A DNA stretch of 64,000 bases from Korobacter sp963703075 (GCA_963703075.1 OY969786.1:4696644-4760643); one strand, 5' to 3'. Positions 18,047 to 28,325 are shown, counted from the stretch's first letter. The notes: generated by a model not told the origin, from the sequence alone. Numbers and translations: made by a program.

Positions 18047-18097
18047 CTCTAATAAGCTTCGGGAGCCGTTACCCTCAAGTACTTCGCGATTCGATTC

Positions 18098-19075
18098 ATG
18101 CCAGACTTGCAGCCATTCTTGTTGATCCCCGAATTTCATGAGCGTATCTGGGGCACTCGCGACCTGCGTCCCATTTACACCCGCGTGGTTGGCGAGAACC
18201 CCATCGGCGAAGCTTGGCTCACCGGCGAAGGCTGCAGGATCGCTGGCGGTCCGCTCGCCGGAGAGACTCTCGGCAGCGTTTGCAAGCATTTTGGCGCAGC
18301 TCTCACCGGAGACACGGCCAGGCCGGCCGACCGCTTTCCCCTGCTCATCAAGTTTCTTTTTCCCCACGAAAAGCTTTCCGTGCAGGTCCATCCCGACGAC
18401 GCCCGCGCCCAAGCCATCGGCCAGCCCTGCGGCAAGACGGAATGTTGGTACGTGGCCAGCGCCGAGCCCGGAGCAAAAGTCGGCGTCGGCCTCAAGCCGG
18501 GCACCACGAAATCGCAACTCGAAACGGCAATTCACGAGAAGCGGGCCGAGCATCTGCTGAACTGGATCGACGTGAGCGAAGGCGACATGATCTATGTCGA
18601 TGCCGGCACCGTGCACGCCATCGGACCGGGCGCCATCCTGATCGAGGCGCAGCAGAATTCCGATACCACGTACCGCCTATACGATTACGGACGTCCTCGC
18701 GAATTGCACATTGAATCCGGCTTGGCTGCGACCAAGGAGACGACCCATGCCGGCAAAGTGAAACCGCAAGGCGATGGTTCGCACACCCTGCTCGTGGCGT
18801 CACCATCTTTTCGCGTAGAGCGCTTCCGCGTTAAGCAGCCGCTGAAATTGCAGCCCGAAAAACCAGGCGCATCGGTGCAAATGATCGTGGCCGTAAAAGG
18901 CTCAGCCGCCCTGCATGCCGCGGGCATTGAGCCTATCGCCTTCACCCCGGGCGAGGCCGTTGTCATCCCGGCCGAATGCACCGACTTTGAAGTACAGCCG
19001 CAGTGGGAATGTGAATTGTTGCGCATCGATTTGCCAGCTTCTCCAGTCGCAGAACCGATTACAACTTTGTTATGA
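18098..19075 (+). CDS. manA: Mannose-6-phosphate isomerase, class I
   Basis: Zinc enzyme interconverting fructose-6-P and mannose-6-P, first step to GDP-mannose. 325 residues, cupin fold. ERIWGTRDLRPI at the start, PLLIKFLFPHEKLSVQVHPD with the metal-binding Gln/His, GKTECWYV (Glu), and MIYVDAGTVHAIGPGAIL with the second His. Its stop overlaps the ATG of manC by 4 bases (ATGA), so the two are translationally coupled. Confidence 0.94.
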   Translation: MPDLQPFLLIPEFHERIWGTRDLRPIYTRVVGENPIGEAWLTGEGCRIAGGPLAGETLGSVCKHFGAALTGDTARPADRFPLLIKFLFPHEKLSVQVHPDDARAQAIGQPCGKTECWYVASAEPGAKVGVGLKPGTTKSQLETAIHEKRAEHLLNWIDVSEGDMIYVDAGTVHAIGPGAILIEAQQNSDTTYRLYDYGRPRELHIESGLAATKETTHAGKVKPQGDGSHTLLVASPSFRVERFRVKQPLKLQPEKPGASVQMIVAVKGSAALHAAGIEPIAFTPGEAVVIPAECTDFEVQPQWECELLRIDLPASPVAEPITTLL

Positions 19076-20190
19076 GTAAAACTCCGAACCCTAGCTTTTA
19101 TCCGGTAATTCTGGCGGGTGGTCGCGGTACGCGCTTCTGGCCGCTCAGCCGCAAGCGTCACGCCAAGCAGCTTCTGCCGCTCAACAGCAAGCAGAGCATG
19201 ATCCAGGAAACCGTCCAGCGCCTGGCGCCCCTTGCCGACAAGAAAAACTTCTGGGTCATTACCAACGATGACCTTGTTGCGCCGATCGCGGCACAATTGC
19301 GTGGGCTGCCGAAGCAGCAATTGATCGCCGAACCCGCCGCGCGCAATACTGCGCCGGCCATCGGCCTCGCCGCATTCATCCTTGAACGGCTGGATCCTCG
19401 CGCCGTGCTCGGACTTTTCCCTTCGGACCATGTCACCGCGAACGAAGCCCAGTTTCGCAAAGACATCGCCAAAGCAGTCGCCCTCGCCGCTGCGGGCGAG
19501 AACATCGTAGTTCTTGGCATCAAGCCCACCCGCCCAGAAACTGGCTATGGCTATATTGAAGCTGGCGACCAATACGAACGCGGAGTGATGCACGTCCGCC
19601 GCTTCACCGAAAAGCCGAACGCCGAGAAGGCCGCCGAGTTTGTCGAGTCCGGCCATTACTATTGGAACAGCGGCGTCTTCGTGTGGGGTGCAAGAACCCT
19701 GGCCAACGCGCTGCGCGAGCATCTGCGCGAAACCGCGCCCTTCCTCGAGGAAATCGCTGCCAGCTACGGCACGAAAAGCTTTGCCCGCACCTTTGCCCGG
19801 CTCTATCCCAAGTGCGAAAACATCAGCGTCGATTACGCCGTGCTGGAACCTCGCTCCGCAAAAGGCGAGCACAGCTCCAACATCTTCTGCATTCCCGCCG
19901 ACTGGGGCTGGAATGACCTCGGCTCGTGGGCTGCGCTGTTCGAGCACCGCGCCGCTGAGCAGAAACTGACCGAGCACGAGAATGTTGTCAGTTCCAAGGG
20001 CTCATTCACGCACGACGCCGGCGGAAATTTCGTCCATTCTCCGAAGAAATTCGTGGCGGTGGTGGGCGTGAAGGATCTCGTTGTCGTCGAAACCGAAGAC
20101 GCGTTGCTCATTACCACCCGAAAAAACTCGCAAGACGTGGGGAAAGTCGTGAAGTTCCTCGACGAAAAGAAAATGAAAAACCTCGTCTAA
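19072..20190 (+). CDS. manC: Mannose-1-phosphate guanylyltransferase
   Basis: Makes GDP-mannose from mannose-1-P and GTP. 372 residues, nucleotidyltransferase only: the isomerase domain found in bifunctional AlgA/ManC is absent, consistent with the separate manA upstream. PVILAGGRGTRFWPLSRK is the nucleotide-binding signature; LIAEPAARNTAPAIGLAAF and FPSDHV follow; TGYGYIEAG and FTEKPNAEKAAEFVESGHYY are canonical. Coupled to manA by a 4-base overlap. Confidence 0.95.
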   Translation: MSKTPNPSFYPVILAGGRGTRFWPLSRKRHAKQLLPLNSKQSMIQETVQRLAPLADKKNFWVITNDDLVAPIAAQLRGLPKQQLIAEPAARNTAPAIGLAAFILERLDPRAVLGLFPSDHVTANEAQFRKDIAKAVALAAAGENIVVLGIKPTRPETGYGYIEAGDQYERGVMHVRRFTEKPNAEKAAEFVESGHYYWNSGVFVWGARTLANALREHLRETAPFLEEIAASYGTKSFARTFARLYPKCENISVDYAVLEPRSAKGEHSSNIFCIPADWGWNDLGSWAALFEHRAAEQKLTEHENVVSSKGSFTHDAGGNFVHSPKKFVAVVGVKDLVVVETEDALLITTRKNSQDVGKVVKFLDEKKMKNLV

Positions 20191-20239
20191 AGCAGAACAG
20201 TTCGTAGATCTAAGTTTCAGCGGGCTAATGAGCTTTGAG

Positions 20240-20300
20240 GTAAAGCGGGCCTTCAGGCCCGCGTTAAGGCTGGGAGAAAAGGGGCTTTAGCCCCTGCGGT
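20240..20300. repeat. Two short GC hairpins between manC and the phosphohexomutase
   Basis: GCGGGCCTTCAGGCCCGC and AGGGGCTTTAGCCCCT lie in tandem about 20 bases apart in the 119-base spacer. They resemble the short GC palindromes common in acidobacterial intergenic DNA. A similar GGGGCGTGAGCCCC sits at about 12675 after rpsB. Confidence 0.55.
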
Positions 20301-20309
20301 TCGAATCTT

Positions 20310-21728
20310 ATGCTCGGAACAATTAAATTCGGCACCGACGGTTGGCGTGGTCTCATCGCCGACGATTACACCTTCGAAAACGTTCGTCGCGTGGCGCACG
20401 CCATGGCGCATTACGTCCACAAGCACGAGGACGCGAGTAAAGGTGTTTTCATCGCCTACGACACCCGTTTTGGCTCCCCACGCTTTGCCGAGACCGCCGC
20501 CGAAACGATCGCCTCTACCGGTCTCCACGTCCGCCTCGCCAACGATTACACCCCGACGCCCGCACTCTCTTATTGCATCAAGAAATACGGTGCAGCCGGT
20601 GGAGTCATGATCACCAGTAGCCACAATCCCGCCAGTTGGAATGGTGTGAAGTACAAAGCCAACTACGGCGGGTCGGGTACACCGGCCATCATGAAACTGA
20701 TCGAAAGCTATCTCGACGTACCGCCTATCACGAACAGCGGTGGCAAGGTCGAGGAATTCGATTTCAAGAAGCCTTACATCGAGGTGCTCAAGAACTTCGT
20801 CGACCTCGACGCCATTGCAAAAGCCAACTTCAAGTTTTGCATCGACGTCATGTACGGCGCCGGACGCGGCGTCCTGCACCAGATCTTCAGCGAGCGCGGC
20901 ATCCAGCACGTGGAGATCCGCGGCGAACTCAACCCACTCTTCCCCGGCATCAATCCCGAGCCGATCCTCCCGCACATTGCAGCCTTGCAGGAAGCAACTG
21001 TCCGCGAACGGTGTCATGCCGGCCTGGCGACCGACGGCGACGCTGACCGCATCGGCGCCGTCGACGAGAATGGCAACTTTGTCGATGCCCACAAGTGTTT
21101 TGCCGTCATCCTCAAGTGGCTGCTCGAAAAGAAAAAGTGGCCGGGCGCGATCACCCGTGCGTTCAACACCACCGGCATGCTCGATCGCATGGCAAAAAAA
21201 CATGGCCGGGAACTGGTGGAGCACGGCATTGGCTTTAAGTACGTCTGCGACGTCGTTCTTTCCGGCAAGGAAGTGTTGATCGGCGGCGAAGAGTCCGGCG
21301 GTATCGGTATCCCCCGGCATCTTCCCGAGCGCGACGGCATCCTGAACTCGCTGATCATCGCCAATGTGATGGCCGATTACGGCATGTCGCTTGGCCAGTT
21401 GGTCAATGACCTACAACGCGAGTATGGACAGCACCACTATGGACGCATCGATATGCATCTCAATAACGAGGTGAAGAACGATGCTGTCCGGAGGGCCTCC
21501 GCACGTCCCGCTAAGATCGGGCATTTCGTGGTCACTCGCGTGGAGGACATGGATGGCTTCAAGTTCTTCTTCGATACACCCGGGAATGGCAACGGAGCCG
21601 ACGCCTGGGTCTTAATTCGCGCCTCCGGAACGGAGCCGCTTCTCCGCGTCTACAGCGAGGCATCTTCGCCTGCGCTGGTGAAAGAGATTCTGGGCGAGGC
21701 CGAGAAGTTCGTTCACCAGCGTGCATGA
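20310..21728 (+). CDS. Phosphoglucomutase/phosphomannomutase family protein
   Basis: Alpha-D-phosphohexomutase, 472 residues. KFGTDGWRGLIADDYTFENV at the start, the phosphoserine loop GGVMITSSHNPASWNGVKYK with the catalytic Ser in SSHNP, the metal loop ATDGDADRIGAVDENG, GGEESGGIGI (sugar-binding) and RASGTEPLLRVYSE (phosphate-binding) are all present. Directly after manA-manC, it probably supplies mannose-1-P (ManB role), which would complete the route to GDP-mannose; glucose-1-P activity is equally possible. Confidence 0.92.
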   Translation: MLGTIKFGTDGWRGLIADDYTFENVRRVAHAMAHYVHKHEDASKGVFIAYDTRFGSPRFAETAAETIASTGLHVRLANDYTPTPALSYCIKKYGAAGGVMITSSHNPASWNGVKYKANYGGSGTPAIMKLIESYLDVPPITNSGGKVEEFDFKKPYIEVLKNFVDLDAIAKANFKFCIDVMYGAGRGVLHQIFSERGIQHVEIRGELNPLFPGINPEPILPHIAALQEATVRERCHAGLATDGDADRIGAVDENGNFVDAHKCFAVILKWLLEKKKWPGAITRAFNTTGMLDRMAKKHGRELVEHGIGFKYVCDVVLSGKEVLIGGEESGGIGIPRHLPERDGILNSLIIANVMADYGMSLGQLVNDLQREYGQHHYGRIDMHLNNEVKNDAVRRASARPAKIGHFVVTRVEDMDGFKFFFDTPGNGNGADAWVLIRASGTEPLLRVYSEASSPALVKEILGEAEKFVHQRA

Positions 21729-21844
21729 TGTCCTCATGGCATCTCGGATTCAGAGTTCCCGCTTGCGATAATCGCGCGTAGCGGCGACAATGCGCACCAG
21801 TCCCACGGGCTCACGAAATTTGTCCGTGGTTATATCGCATCGTC

Positions 21845-22990
21845 ATGAATAGCCTTCCAACCCTCACTCCCGACACGCCAGAAGCGCGCAAGTACAACCG
21901 CGCCAAGCGTTGGCTTGAGGTCTCCGACCTGATCATCGGCTTCGTGTTCCTGCTGGCTCTGGTACTCACCCACGGCAGCGCGCGCCTGCGCGACTTCGCG
22001 TATCTCGCTTCACGCCAATATTATTCAGTGGCTGTCTTCATCTTCGTGTTGCTCCTGCTTTTGAGCAGCAAAATCCTGTCCTTGCCGCTCGATTACTATT
22101 CGTTCCGACTCGAGCACAAATTCCATCTGTCGAACCAAAAATTCGCAGGGTGGGTGTGGGATGAAGTCAAGGGCTGGCTGCTCGGACTGGTGCTGCTATC
22201 GATCCTGGTCGAGGTGCTTTACGCCACGATCCGCGCTTATCCTGACCATTGGTGGATCATCGTGTGGGCCGTGTTTGTCGGTTTTACCATCCTGCTGGCC
22301 CAACTCGCACCGGTCTTCCTGTTTCCCATTTTTTATCGCTTCGAGCCACTGAAGAATGAAGGCCTGCGCGAGCGCCTGGTTCGCCTCAGCGAACGTGCCG
22401 GAACTCGGGTGCGTGGCGTGTACGAGTGGAAAATCTCGGAGAAATCGAAGAAGGCCAATGCCGCCCTCACGGGACTCGGCAAAACCCGCCGCATCATTGT
22501 CGCCGACACCCTGCTCAACAACTACACCGACGACGAGATCGAAGCCGTGCTCGCCCACGAACTCGGCCATCACGTCCACGGGCACATCGTGAAGGGAATC
22601 CTGCTGCAAGTCGCGATCACGTTCTTCGGCTTCTGGGTCGCGAGCCATATCTTGCGTTATGCCGTCGAGCAGCGGCAGATGTTTCAGTCACTCTCCGACT
22701 TCGCCAATCTTCCCCTGCTCGCCTTGGTTGCGTCCGTGCTCGGATTGTTGCTCGCCCCGGTGCTCAATGCGTACTCGCGCTACAACGAACGCCAGGCCGA
22801 CGAGTACGCGTGGAAGTCCATTCCTGCCATCGACCCATTTGTATCGTCTATGCACAAATTAGCCAGCCAGAATCTTGCGGAAGAGAATCCGTCGCGCTGG
22901 ATCGAGGTACTCTTCCACTCCCACCCGTCGATTGGCAAACGCACCGCCGCCGCTGCTGCTTGGCGCGCTCGGCAGCAACCTGCCGTCTAG
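21845..22990 (+). CDS. M48 family zinc metallopeptidase (CAAX prenyl protease 1-like)
   Basis: Integral-membrane protease, 381 residues. Four hydrophobic segments in the first 165 residues, then the zinc motif AHELGHHVHGH (HExxH with His238, Glu239, His242), two more helices, and the distal Glu-containing NERQADEYAWKSI. The layout is that of Ste24/HtpX-like M48A proteins, with a role in membrane-protein quality control likely. Its stop overlaps the kdsB stop by 4 bases in a tail-to-tail arrangement. Confidence 0.9.
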   Translation: MNSLPTLTPDTPEARKYNRAKRWLEVSDLIIGFVFLLALVLTHGSARLRDFAYLASRQYYSVAVFIFVLLLLLSSKILSLPLDYYSFRLEHKFHLSNQKFAGWVWDEVKGWLLGLVLLSILVEVLYATIRAYPDHWWIIVWAVFVGFTILLAQLAPVFLFPIFYRFEPLKNEGLRERLVRLSERAGTRVRGVYEWKISEKSKKANAALTGLGKTRRIIVADTLLNNYTDDEIEAVLAHELGHHVHGHIVKGILLQVAITFFGFWVASHILRYAVEQRQMFQSLSDFANLPLLALVASVLGLLLAPVLNAYSRYNERQADEYAWKSIPAIDPFVSSMHKLASQNLAEENPSRWIEVLFHSHPSIGKRTAAAAAWRARQQPAV

Positions 22991-23754
22991 CTCCTGCCAC
23001 GAAGGATCGCTTCCACTCGCTGCAAGTCTGCTTCCGTATCCACGCCAATCGTGTCATAGGGCGTCTCCGCCACGTAGATGTCGGTTCCATTCTCGAGAAA
23101 GCGCAACTGCTCGAGACGTTCGCTGCGCTCCAGCGATGACTCCGGCCAGCGGCAGAACTGGTCGAGCACGTGCCTTCGATAGGCATAGAAACCCAAATGC
23201 TTGAAGTACGCAACGCCGCCACGCGCATTGCGATCGAAAGGAATGGTGGACCGCGAAAAGTAAAGCGCGCGTCCGCTCTGGTCGGTCACAACTTTCACTG
23301 CATTTGGATTGGCCACATCTTCCTTCATGCATGGCGTCTTCAGGGTTCCCACTTGCACCGAATCTCTCTCCATCAACCCCAAGAGCGCCGTGAGGTGCTC
23401 GGGGCGCGCCAGAGGCTCGTCGCCCTGCACGTTGACGTACACATCTGCATCAATTGTCTGCGCGACCTCGTGCACCCGATCCGTGCCGCTGCGATGCTGG
23501 TCCGAGGTCATGCGCGCGTTCCAGCCGTGTTGGCGGCAAACATCCAGGATTTCCTGCGAGTCGGTGGCGACAATCACGTCGGCGAGCATGGGCGCGGCCT
23601 TCGCGGCGTTATAGACACGGTCGAGCATTGTGCGCCCGTCGATCTCGCGAAGAATCTTGCGCGGCAAGCGCGTCGAGGCAATACGGGCAGGAATAATGGC
23701 GATCGCTTTCACCCCCACAGTTTCCACGGGCAACGGTGGTTCCCGCAAGTTCAA
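22987..23754 (-). CDS. kdsB: 3-deoxy-manno-octulosonate cytidylyltransferase
   Basis: Activates Kdo to CMP-Kdo for lipid A-core assembly. 255 residues. AIAIIPARIASTRLPRKILR is the CTP-binding signature, followed by VIVATDSQEILDVCRQHGWN, MTSDQHRSGTDRVHEVAQ, VYVNVQGDEPLARPEHL, and the C-terminal YAYRRHVLDQFCRWPESSLE with LEQLRFLENG. The first 14 residues (MNLREPPLPVETVG) extend beyond the usual start; GTG at VKAIAII is an alternative. The gene implies an LPS-bearing outer membrane. Confidence 0.95.
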   Translation of the reverse strand: MNLREPPLPVETVGVKAIAIIPARIASTRLPRKILREIDGRTMLDRVYNAAKAAPMLADVIVATDSQEILDVCRQHGWNARMTSDQHRSGTDRVHEVAQTIDADVYVNVQGDEPLARPEHLTALLGLMERDSVQVGTLKTPCMKEDVANPNAVKVVTDQSGRALYFSRSTIPFDRNARGGVAYFKHLGFYAYRRHVLDQFCRWPESSLERSERLEQLRFLENGTDIYVAETPYDTIGVDTEADLQRVEAILRGRS

Positions 23755-23813
23755 TCGTGATACCCTCGGCTCGTTCAGCTCTCAATCATCGGCGCTGAAC
23801 GGGCGGGGACAGG

Positions 23814-25748
23814 GTGAGCAAGAAAGTTCCACACCAGGACCAGAACCTTCCAGCCGCGGATGGAATCACTCGCCGCGATTTCCTCAATTCCACCCTCCTC
23901 GCATCCGGTGCTGCGCTTCTCAGTCAACTCACCCCCGCTCAATTGCTGGCGCAACAAGCCGCCCCGCCATCCGACGATTTCACCGGTTTCGGCGGCATTG
24001 GCGATTACGCAGACTCCAACGGCAACACTGAGCCAATCCTCAAAGCCGGGCATGGCATTCGCGATGGAGCTTACGACGTCCTCAAGAACGTCACCGATAC
24101 CCATGAGGTTTTCGACTGCGTGATTGTGGGCGGTGGCATCAGCGGACTGGCTGCCGCATTACTCTTCCAGCGCGGAACCGGCAACCAGCTTTCCACGCTC
24201 GTCCTTGAGAACCATCCCATCTTCGGTGGTGAAGCCAAGCAGAACGAGTTCGAAGTCGATGGCCAGCACCTCACCGCCCATCAAGGCTCTGCTGTCTTCT
24301 GGGTGCCGTATCCCTACAGCTTTATCGGCCGTTTCTACGACTCCATCGGCTTGCGAGCGCCGCGCTTCGAATACCAGCGATGGGGCAGCCGTGAGCCGGA
24401 GATGCCGCTGAGCAAGACGCCTTACGACATGCAGGGCGAGATGCCCAAAACCTACGGCTTCTATTTCGGCGGGGCGTTCGGCGTGCACCCCGGAGTCTGG
24501 CTGATCGATCCTTGGGGCAAAAAGCTCGACGGAGCGCCCATTCCCCCTGCCCATCGGGCCGAGTTGCTCAAGTGGCGCACCGGCGGAGCCGCTCGGCCGC
24601 AGCCCAAATATCACGGCGATCCCGTCTCGCGGCAACTCGACAGCATGACGCTCGAAGAGCACATGATGCAGCGTTATGGGATCACCTCCGAAACCATTCG
24701 CACCTACTTGTCTCCGGTTGAGGGCGGGGGCTCCGGGTTGGGTCCGGACGCCATCTCCGCCTACGCAGACTATGCCGCGGATCTCCTGCATCCTTTACCG
24801 GAAGACGATGCTGACCAAATGTTCCCCGGCGGCAATACCGGTATCGCGCGTCACATGGTGAAGGTGCTTATCCAGGACGCCATCACCGGAGCCGGCTCGG
24901 TGGAAGGCGTGAACCACGGCCGCGTCAACTTCGGCGCACTCGATCGAGCTGGCCAGAAGGCGCGTATACGGCTGAACGCGACTGTCGTCGCGGTAGAACA
25001 TGAAGGTGATCCATCACGGGCAGAATTCGTTCGCGTGATTTATGCAAAAGGAGGCAAGCTCTTCCGTCTGCGCGCTCGCTCTGTCGTAGTTGCCGGCGGC
25101 TGCTGGACTGCGAAACACATCGTTCGCGACCTGCCCGCTGCCCATCGCGACGCATACGACCAGTTCTACCGCTCGCCCTGCCTCATGGCGAATGTCGCAG
25201 TCCGCAACTGGCGGTTTCTTTACAACATGGGGATCACCGGCGCCCGCTGGTTCGAAGGCATCGGCAACTATACCGAGGTGCGCAAACTCCCTCTCTTCGG
25301 AGCCCCTTCGCCCACCATTGGCCCCGACTCCCCGACCGTGCTCACTCTCAAAATTCTTTATTCCTACCCCGGCTTTCCCACCCAGGAGCAGGGAATTCGC
25401 GGACGCACCGAGATGATTGGTACGTCGTTCCGCCAGTACGAGCAGCAAATCCGCGATCAACTCACAGGCATGTTTGCGCGCTCCGGTTTCGACGCGAAAC
25501 GCGATATCGCCGGCATCATTCTCAATCGGTGGGGACACGCCTATCTCAATCCGCAGCCCGGATTTTTCTTCGGAAAAAATGGCAAGCCCGCGCCCAGCGA
25601 CGTGTTGCGGGGCGCGCCTTTCGGTCGCATCGCCTTCGCCAACACCGACCTCGCCGGCATTATGGACCACCGCAGCTCCATCCTCGAAGCCGATCGTGCG
25701 GTGCGGCAACTCCTCGATCAGGTGATTACCAGCGGACCCAAAGCTTAG
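23814..25748 (+). CDS. TAT-exported FAD-dependent oxidoreductase (spermidine-dehydrogenase-like)
   Basis: 644-residue flavoprotein from GTG 23814. The N terminus has a twin-arginine signal, ITRRDFLNSTLLASGAALLS, so export folded to the periplasm is likely. The FAD-binding dinucleotide fold follows: FDCVIVGGGISGLAAALLFQ (GxGxxG) at about 100, then LENHPIFGGEAKQNEF. The C terminus ends GRIAFANTDLAGIMDHRSSI, the second FAD contact typical of amine-oxidase-type flavoproteins. Proteins of this shape are often named spermidine dehydrogenase; I recall this but could not check it, and the substrate is unproven. Confidence 0.82.
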   Translation: MSKKVPHQDQNLPAADGITRRDFLNSTLLASGAALLSQLTPAQLLAQQAAPPSDDFTGFGGIGDYADSNGNTEPILKAGHGIRDGAYDVLKNVTDTHEVFDCVIVGGGISGLAAALLFQRGTGNQLSTLVLENHPIFGGEAKQNEFEVDGQHLTAHQGSAVFWVPYPYSFIGRFYDSIGLRAPRFEYQRWGSREPEMPLSKTPYDMQGEMPKTYGFYFGGAFGVHPGVWLIDPWGKKLDGAPIPPAHRAELLKWRTGGAARPQPKYHGDPVSRQLDSMTLEEHMMQRYGITSETIRTYLSPVEGGGSGLGPDAISAYADYAADLLHPLPEDDADQMFPGGNTGIARHMVKVLIQDAITGAGSVEGVNHGRVNFGALDRAGQKARIRLNATVVAVEHEGDPSRAEFVRVIYAKGGKLFRLRARSVVVAGGCWTAKHIVRDLPAAHRDAYDQFYRSPCLMANVAVRNWRFLYNMGITGARWFEGIGNYTEVRKLPLFGAPSPTIGPDSPTVLTLKILYSYPGFPTQEQGIRGRTEMIGTSFRQYEQQIRDQLTGMFARSGFDAKRDIAGIILNRWGHAYLNPQPGFFFGKNGKPAPSDVLRGAPFGRIAFANTDLAGIMDHRSSILEADRAVRQLLDQVITSGPKA

Positions 25749-25751
25749 GGC

Positions 25752-26567
25752 TCACTTCAGCAGCCGCTTCATCTTCTCAATATCCAGCTTGGGCGTTGGA
25801 TATTTGGGATCCATGCTCTCGAGAGTTTCCAGCACGATCCGCGACACCGCCAGGTTGCGGAACCACTTGTGGTTTGCCGGAATGATGAACCACGGCGCGT
25901 ACTTGGTGCTGCACTTGCGGATGGCGTCCTCGTAAGCCTCCGTGTAGTCATCCCAGAATTGCCGCTCCTTTAGGTCCGCCGGGGACAGCTTCCAGTGCTT
26001 GGTAGGGTCCGCGATCCTCTCCTCGATGCGCTTCTTCTGTTCGTCTTTGCTGATATGCAGAAAAAATTTCAAGATCGTTGTCCCATTTTCGGTCAGATAC
26101 TTTTCGAAAGCGTTGATCTCGTCGTAACGATCCGACCACACAGACTTCGGCACCAACTTGTGCACCCGGACGACCAGCACATCCTCGTACTGCGAGCGGT
26201 TGAAAATCCCAATCGTTCCTTTTCCCGGGGCTGCCTCGTGAATCCGCCACAGGAAATCGTGCGCGAGTTCGAGACTGGTTGGTTGTTTGAAAGACGTTAC
26301 TTTGCAGCTCTGCGGACTTGCCGCCGACATCACATGCCGGATCGTTCCATCTTTGCCGGCGGTATCCATGCCCTGCAAAATGATCAGCAGCGACCGCTGG
26401 CCCTCGGCGTACAAGGTGTATTGCAGCTCATCGATCCGTGCGAGGGTCTTCTGCACCAATGCATCGACTTCCTCGTCCTTTTCGTACCCCAGGGTCTCTT
26501 CCGGATCGAAGTCTTTGAGCTTGAATTTCTCGTGTGGTCGCACCGCTAGTTTTGTGTGAAATTTCAT
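25752..26567 (-). CDS. Polyphosphate kinase 2 family protein
   Basis: Uses polyphosphate to phosphorylate nucleotides (NMP or NDP) or the reverse. About 271 residues from ATG 26567. The P-loop GMDTAGKDGTIRHVM, lid motif IFNRSQYEDVLVVRVHKLVP and FLHISKDEQKKRIEERI are PPK2 signatures. The single-domain length fits class II/III enzymes. KWFRNLAVSRIVLETLE near the C terminus is also canonical. It converges with the flavoprotein gene with a 3-base gap. Confidence 0.92.
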   Translation of the reverse strand: MKFHTKLAVRPHEKFKLKDFDPEETLGYEKDEEVDALVQKTLARIDELQYTLYAEGQRSLLIILQGMDTAGKDGTIRHVMSAASPQSCKVTSFKQPTSLELAHDFLWRIHEAAPGKGTIGIFNRSQYEDVLVVRVHKLVPKSVWSDRYDEINAFEKYLTENGTTILKFFLHISKDEQKKRIEERIADPTKHWKLSPADLKERQFWDDYTEAYEDAIRKCSTKYAPWFIIPANHKWFRNLAVSRIVLETLESMDPKYPTPKLDIEKMKRLLK

Positions 26568-26682
26568 CGTCCTCATTTTAGAGGAACTGGGCACACTTCG
26601 CTGATCGGCGCCGTCTTGCTAGGGTCCGAGGAACTCCATTTCACAACCATCGCGATGCACCGCTTGTAGATGTGCCGCCCTG

Positions 26683-27919
26683 CTATTGCGCAACCGCGTT
26701 CGACTTGACCGGCGGAACGACTTCACCATCCTCCATGTTCATCCACCGCTGCAGTGCGATTGAGCCACCCACGGTCGCAATCGCTACCACCCACGAGATA
26801 ACCGGAGAGATCCAGAAGAAACGCGGAGCCCACGCCAGCAGCCCAAACCAAGCCAGTATCGTGATCAGCGATGTAAGCATTGGTCGCAGCCGCCGCGCAC
26901 TGGTCATCGGCAGCGAGGTTTTGCAAAGTGCTTGCAACAGCAACGCGAACGGATAAGCCACGATCAGGTCAACCAGGTAATGCTCACCCGTACCCATGGT
27001 TGCGAAAATCGTGAAGATGACAAAAAAGAGTACCACCGCGCGAGTCAATGGCGACAATCCTTTCGAGTTCCACCACGCGAGCAGTACCCAGCCCATGTGC
27101 AGCGAGGGAATCGCGTTGCGCGGTGCCCGGCAGCGCCACCAGGTTTGGGATAAGGTGCGTCGCCCGGGCGTATCCGGGCAGGTAAAAGGGAAACGCTCTC
27201 CCGAACGCGTGCGCCGGACCCATCGCCGGCAGCAGGTTGTAGAACAGGATTCCCAGCGGCCCCGTGAGCAGAAACGCATACATTACAGGAAGCGCGATCC
27301 GGCCTTTCTTCCGCAGGTTCAGCCCGTACACGAGTGCGATTGGAATCGCCAGCGCGACATAGACAATCGTGCATGCAATGCGAAACCATGTGTGGGTTAC
27401 GAAGAGCTTTCCCAGTTCCGCCGCCGGTTGCCATACCAGGCTGGCATCGTACGAGTACAGGTAGAAGTCGTATACCCGCGGGTGCAATTTCTCCGTGATC
27501 GCCAGCAACGTGCTCGCGAACCAGTCCGAGACGGCAAACATCACTGCCGGAACGAATCCATATAGCAGGAGCCGTTGCTCGTCGCCATGCTTCCAGATCG
27601 TCCGCAACCCAAGCAACAGGAAGGCCGCGAGTCCAACCAGTGAAATCGTTGGGACGATCAGAAAGACGCCGCTTGCGCGCGTTCCCGCAAAAAAGAACTC
27701 GACTGCCCACAGCACCGCCGCGATTCCGGCCACCTGCAGAAGCTCGGCTTTCGGCCGGATGCAGGCGTAGATGATGGCGGCGCCCGCCAATGCTGAGGCG
27801 AAGTAAGGCGAGACAATCGAGGACAGGTAGAACTCGTGGCTCGCAGCGATGGCGACGATGGCCGCCGTCAGCCCGAGACTCAGCAGCCAGTTCAATACCC
27901 GTCGCAAATTTTGCGGCAT
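26683..27919 (-). pseudogene. PAP2-superfamily membrane phosphatase interrupted by a frameshift
   Basis: Reading leftwards from ATG 27919 (MPQNLRRVLNWLLSLGL), a multi-spanning protein with about eight helices runs to LIPNLVALPGT near 27125. The next frame then continues RNAIPSLHMGWVLLAWWNSK and MGTGEHYLVDLIVAYPFA to 26683: the PSLH and H..VD motifs of PAP2 phosphatases or inositol-phosphorylceramide-synthase-like enzymes. One extra base (or two missing) within the GC repeat at 27118-27124 accounts for the break; repaired length is about 411 residues. As written, the active site is lost from the main frame. Sequence error and true decay are both possible. Confidence 0.82.
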
Positions 27920-28061
27920 GCAGGATCCCTGGATTTGCGTGTTGCTCAACAGAATAGGTTCAATCTTCGCAGACCGCAAAGAGAATTACGGGGAGGATGT
28001 TCGACAAGCAACGACGCACACCGGCAAAGCTGCGGCGCCAGCTCGCATTGCGAATCGGTCT

Positions 28062-28325
28062 CTAGACCGCGATAGCGTTGAGGCGGCTCGGTTCCACCGC
28101 GTGGACCGCATCCGTGTCGCAGTGGTGCGCCTTCAAATGCTGAAAGTAACGGCGCCGCGCCTCGAAGACCAATGCGTGCGCGCGCTCGGTGCGCGTCCGC
28201 GAAAATTCTTCATCGAAACTGGATGAGGCGGATTGTGCTTGTTCGGCTGCGAGATAGTCCTCGACCCGGTCGAGTACCTCGCGTTTCAGGGTGTCGCCTT
28301 CCGTGCATGCCATACGATCCCTCAA
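28062..28325 (-). CDS. Small hypothetical protein, about 87 residues
   Basis: Charged, probably all-helical protein: LKREVLDRVEDYLAAEQAQS, then TERAHALVFEARRRYFQHLK and AHHCD. The arrangement of a helical body followed by an H-x-C-type tail resembles many short acidobacterial hypotheticals of unknown role. No signal or membrane segment. Upstream frames in this region are less protein-like. Moderate support only. Confidence 0.5.
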   Translation of the reverse strand: MRDRMACTEGDTLKREVLDRVEDYLAAEQAQSASSSFDEEFSRTRTERAHALVFEARRRYFQHLKAHHCDTDAVHAVEPSRLNAIAV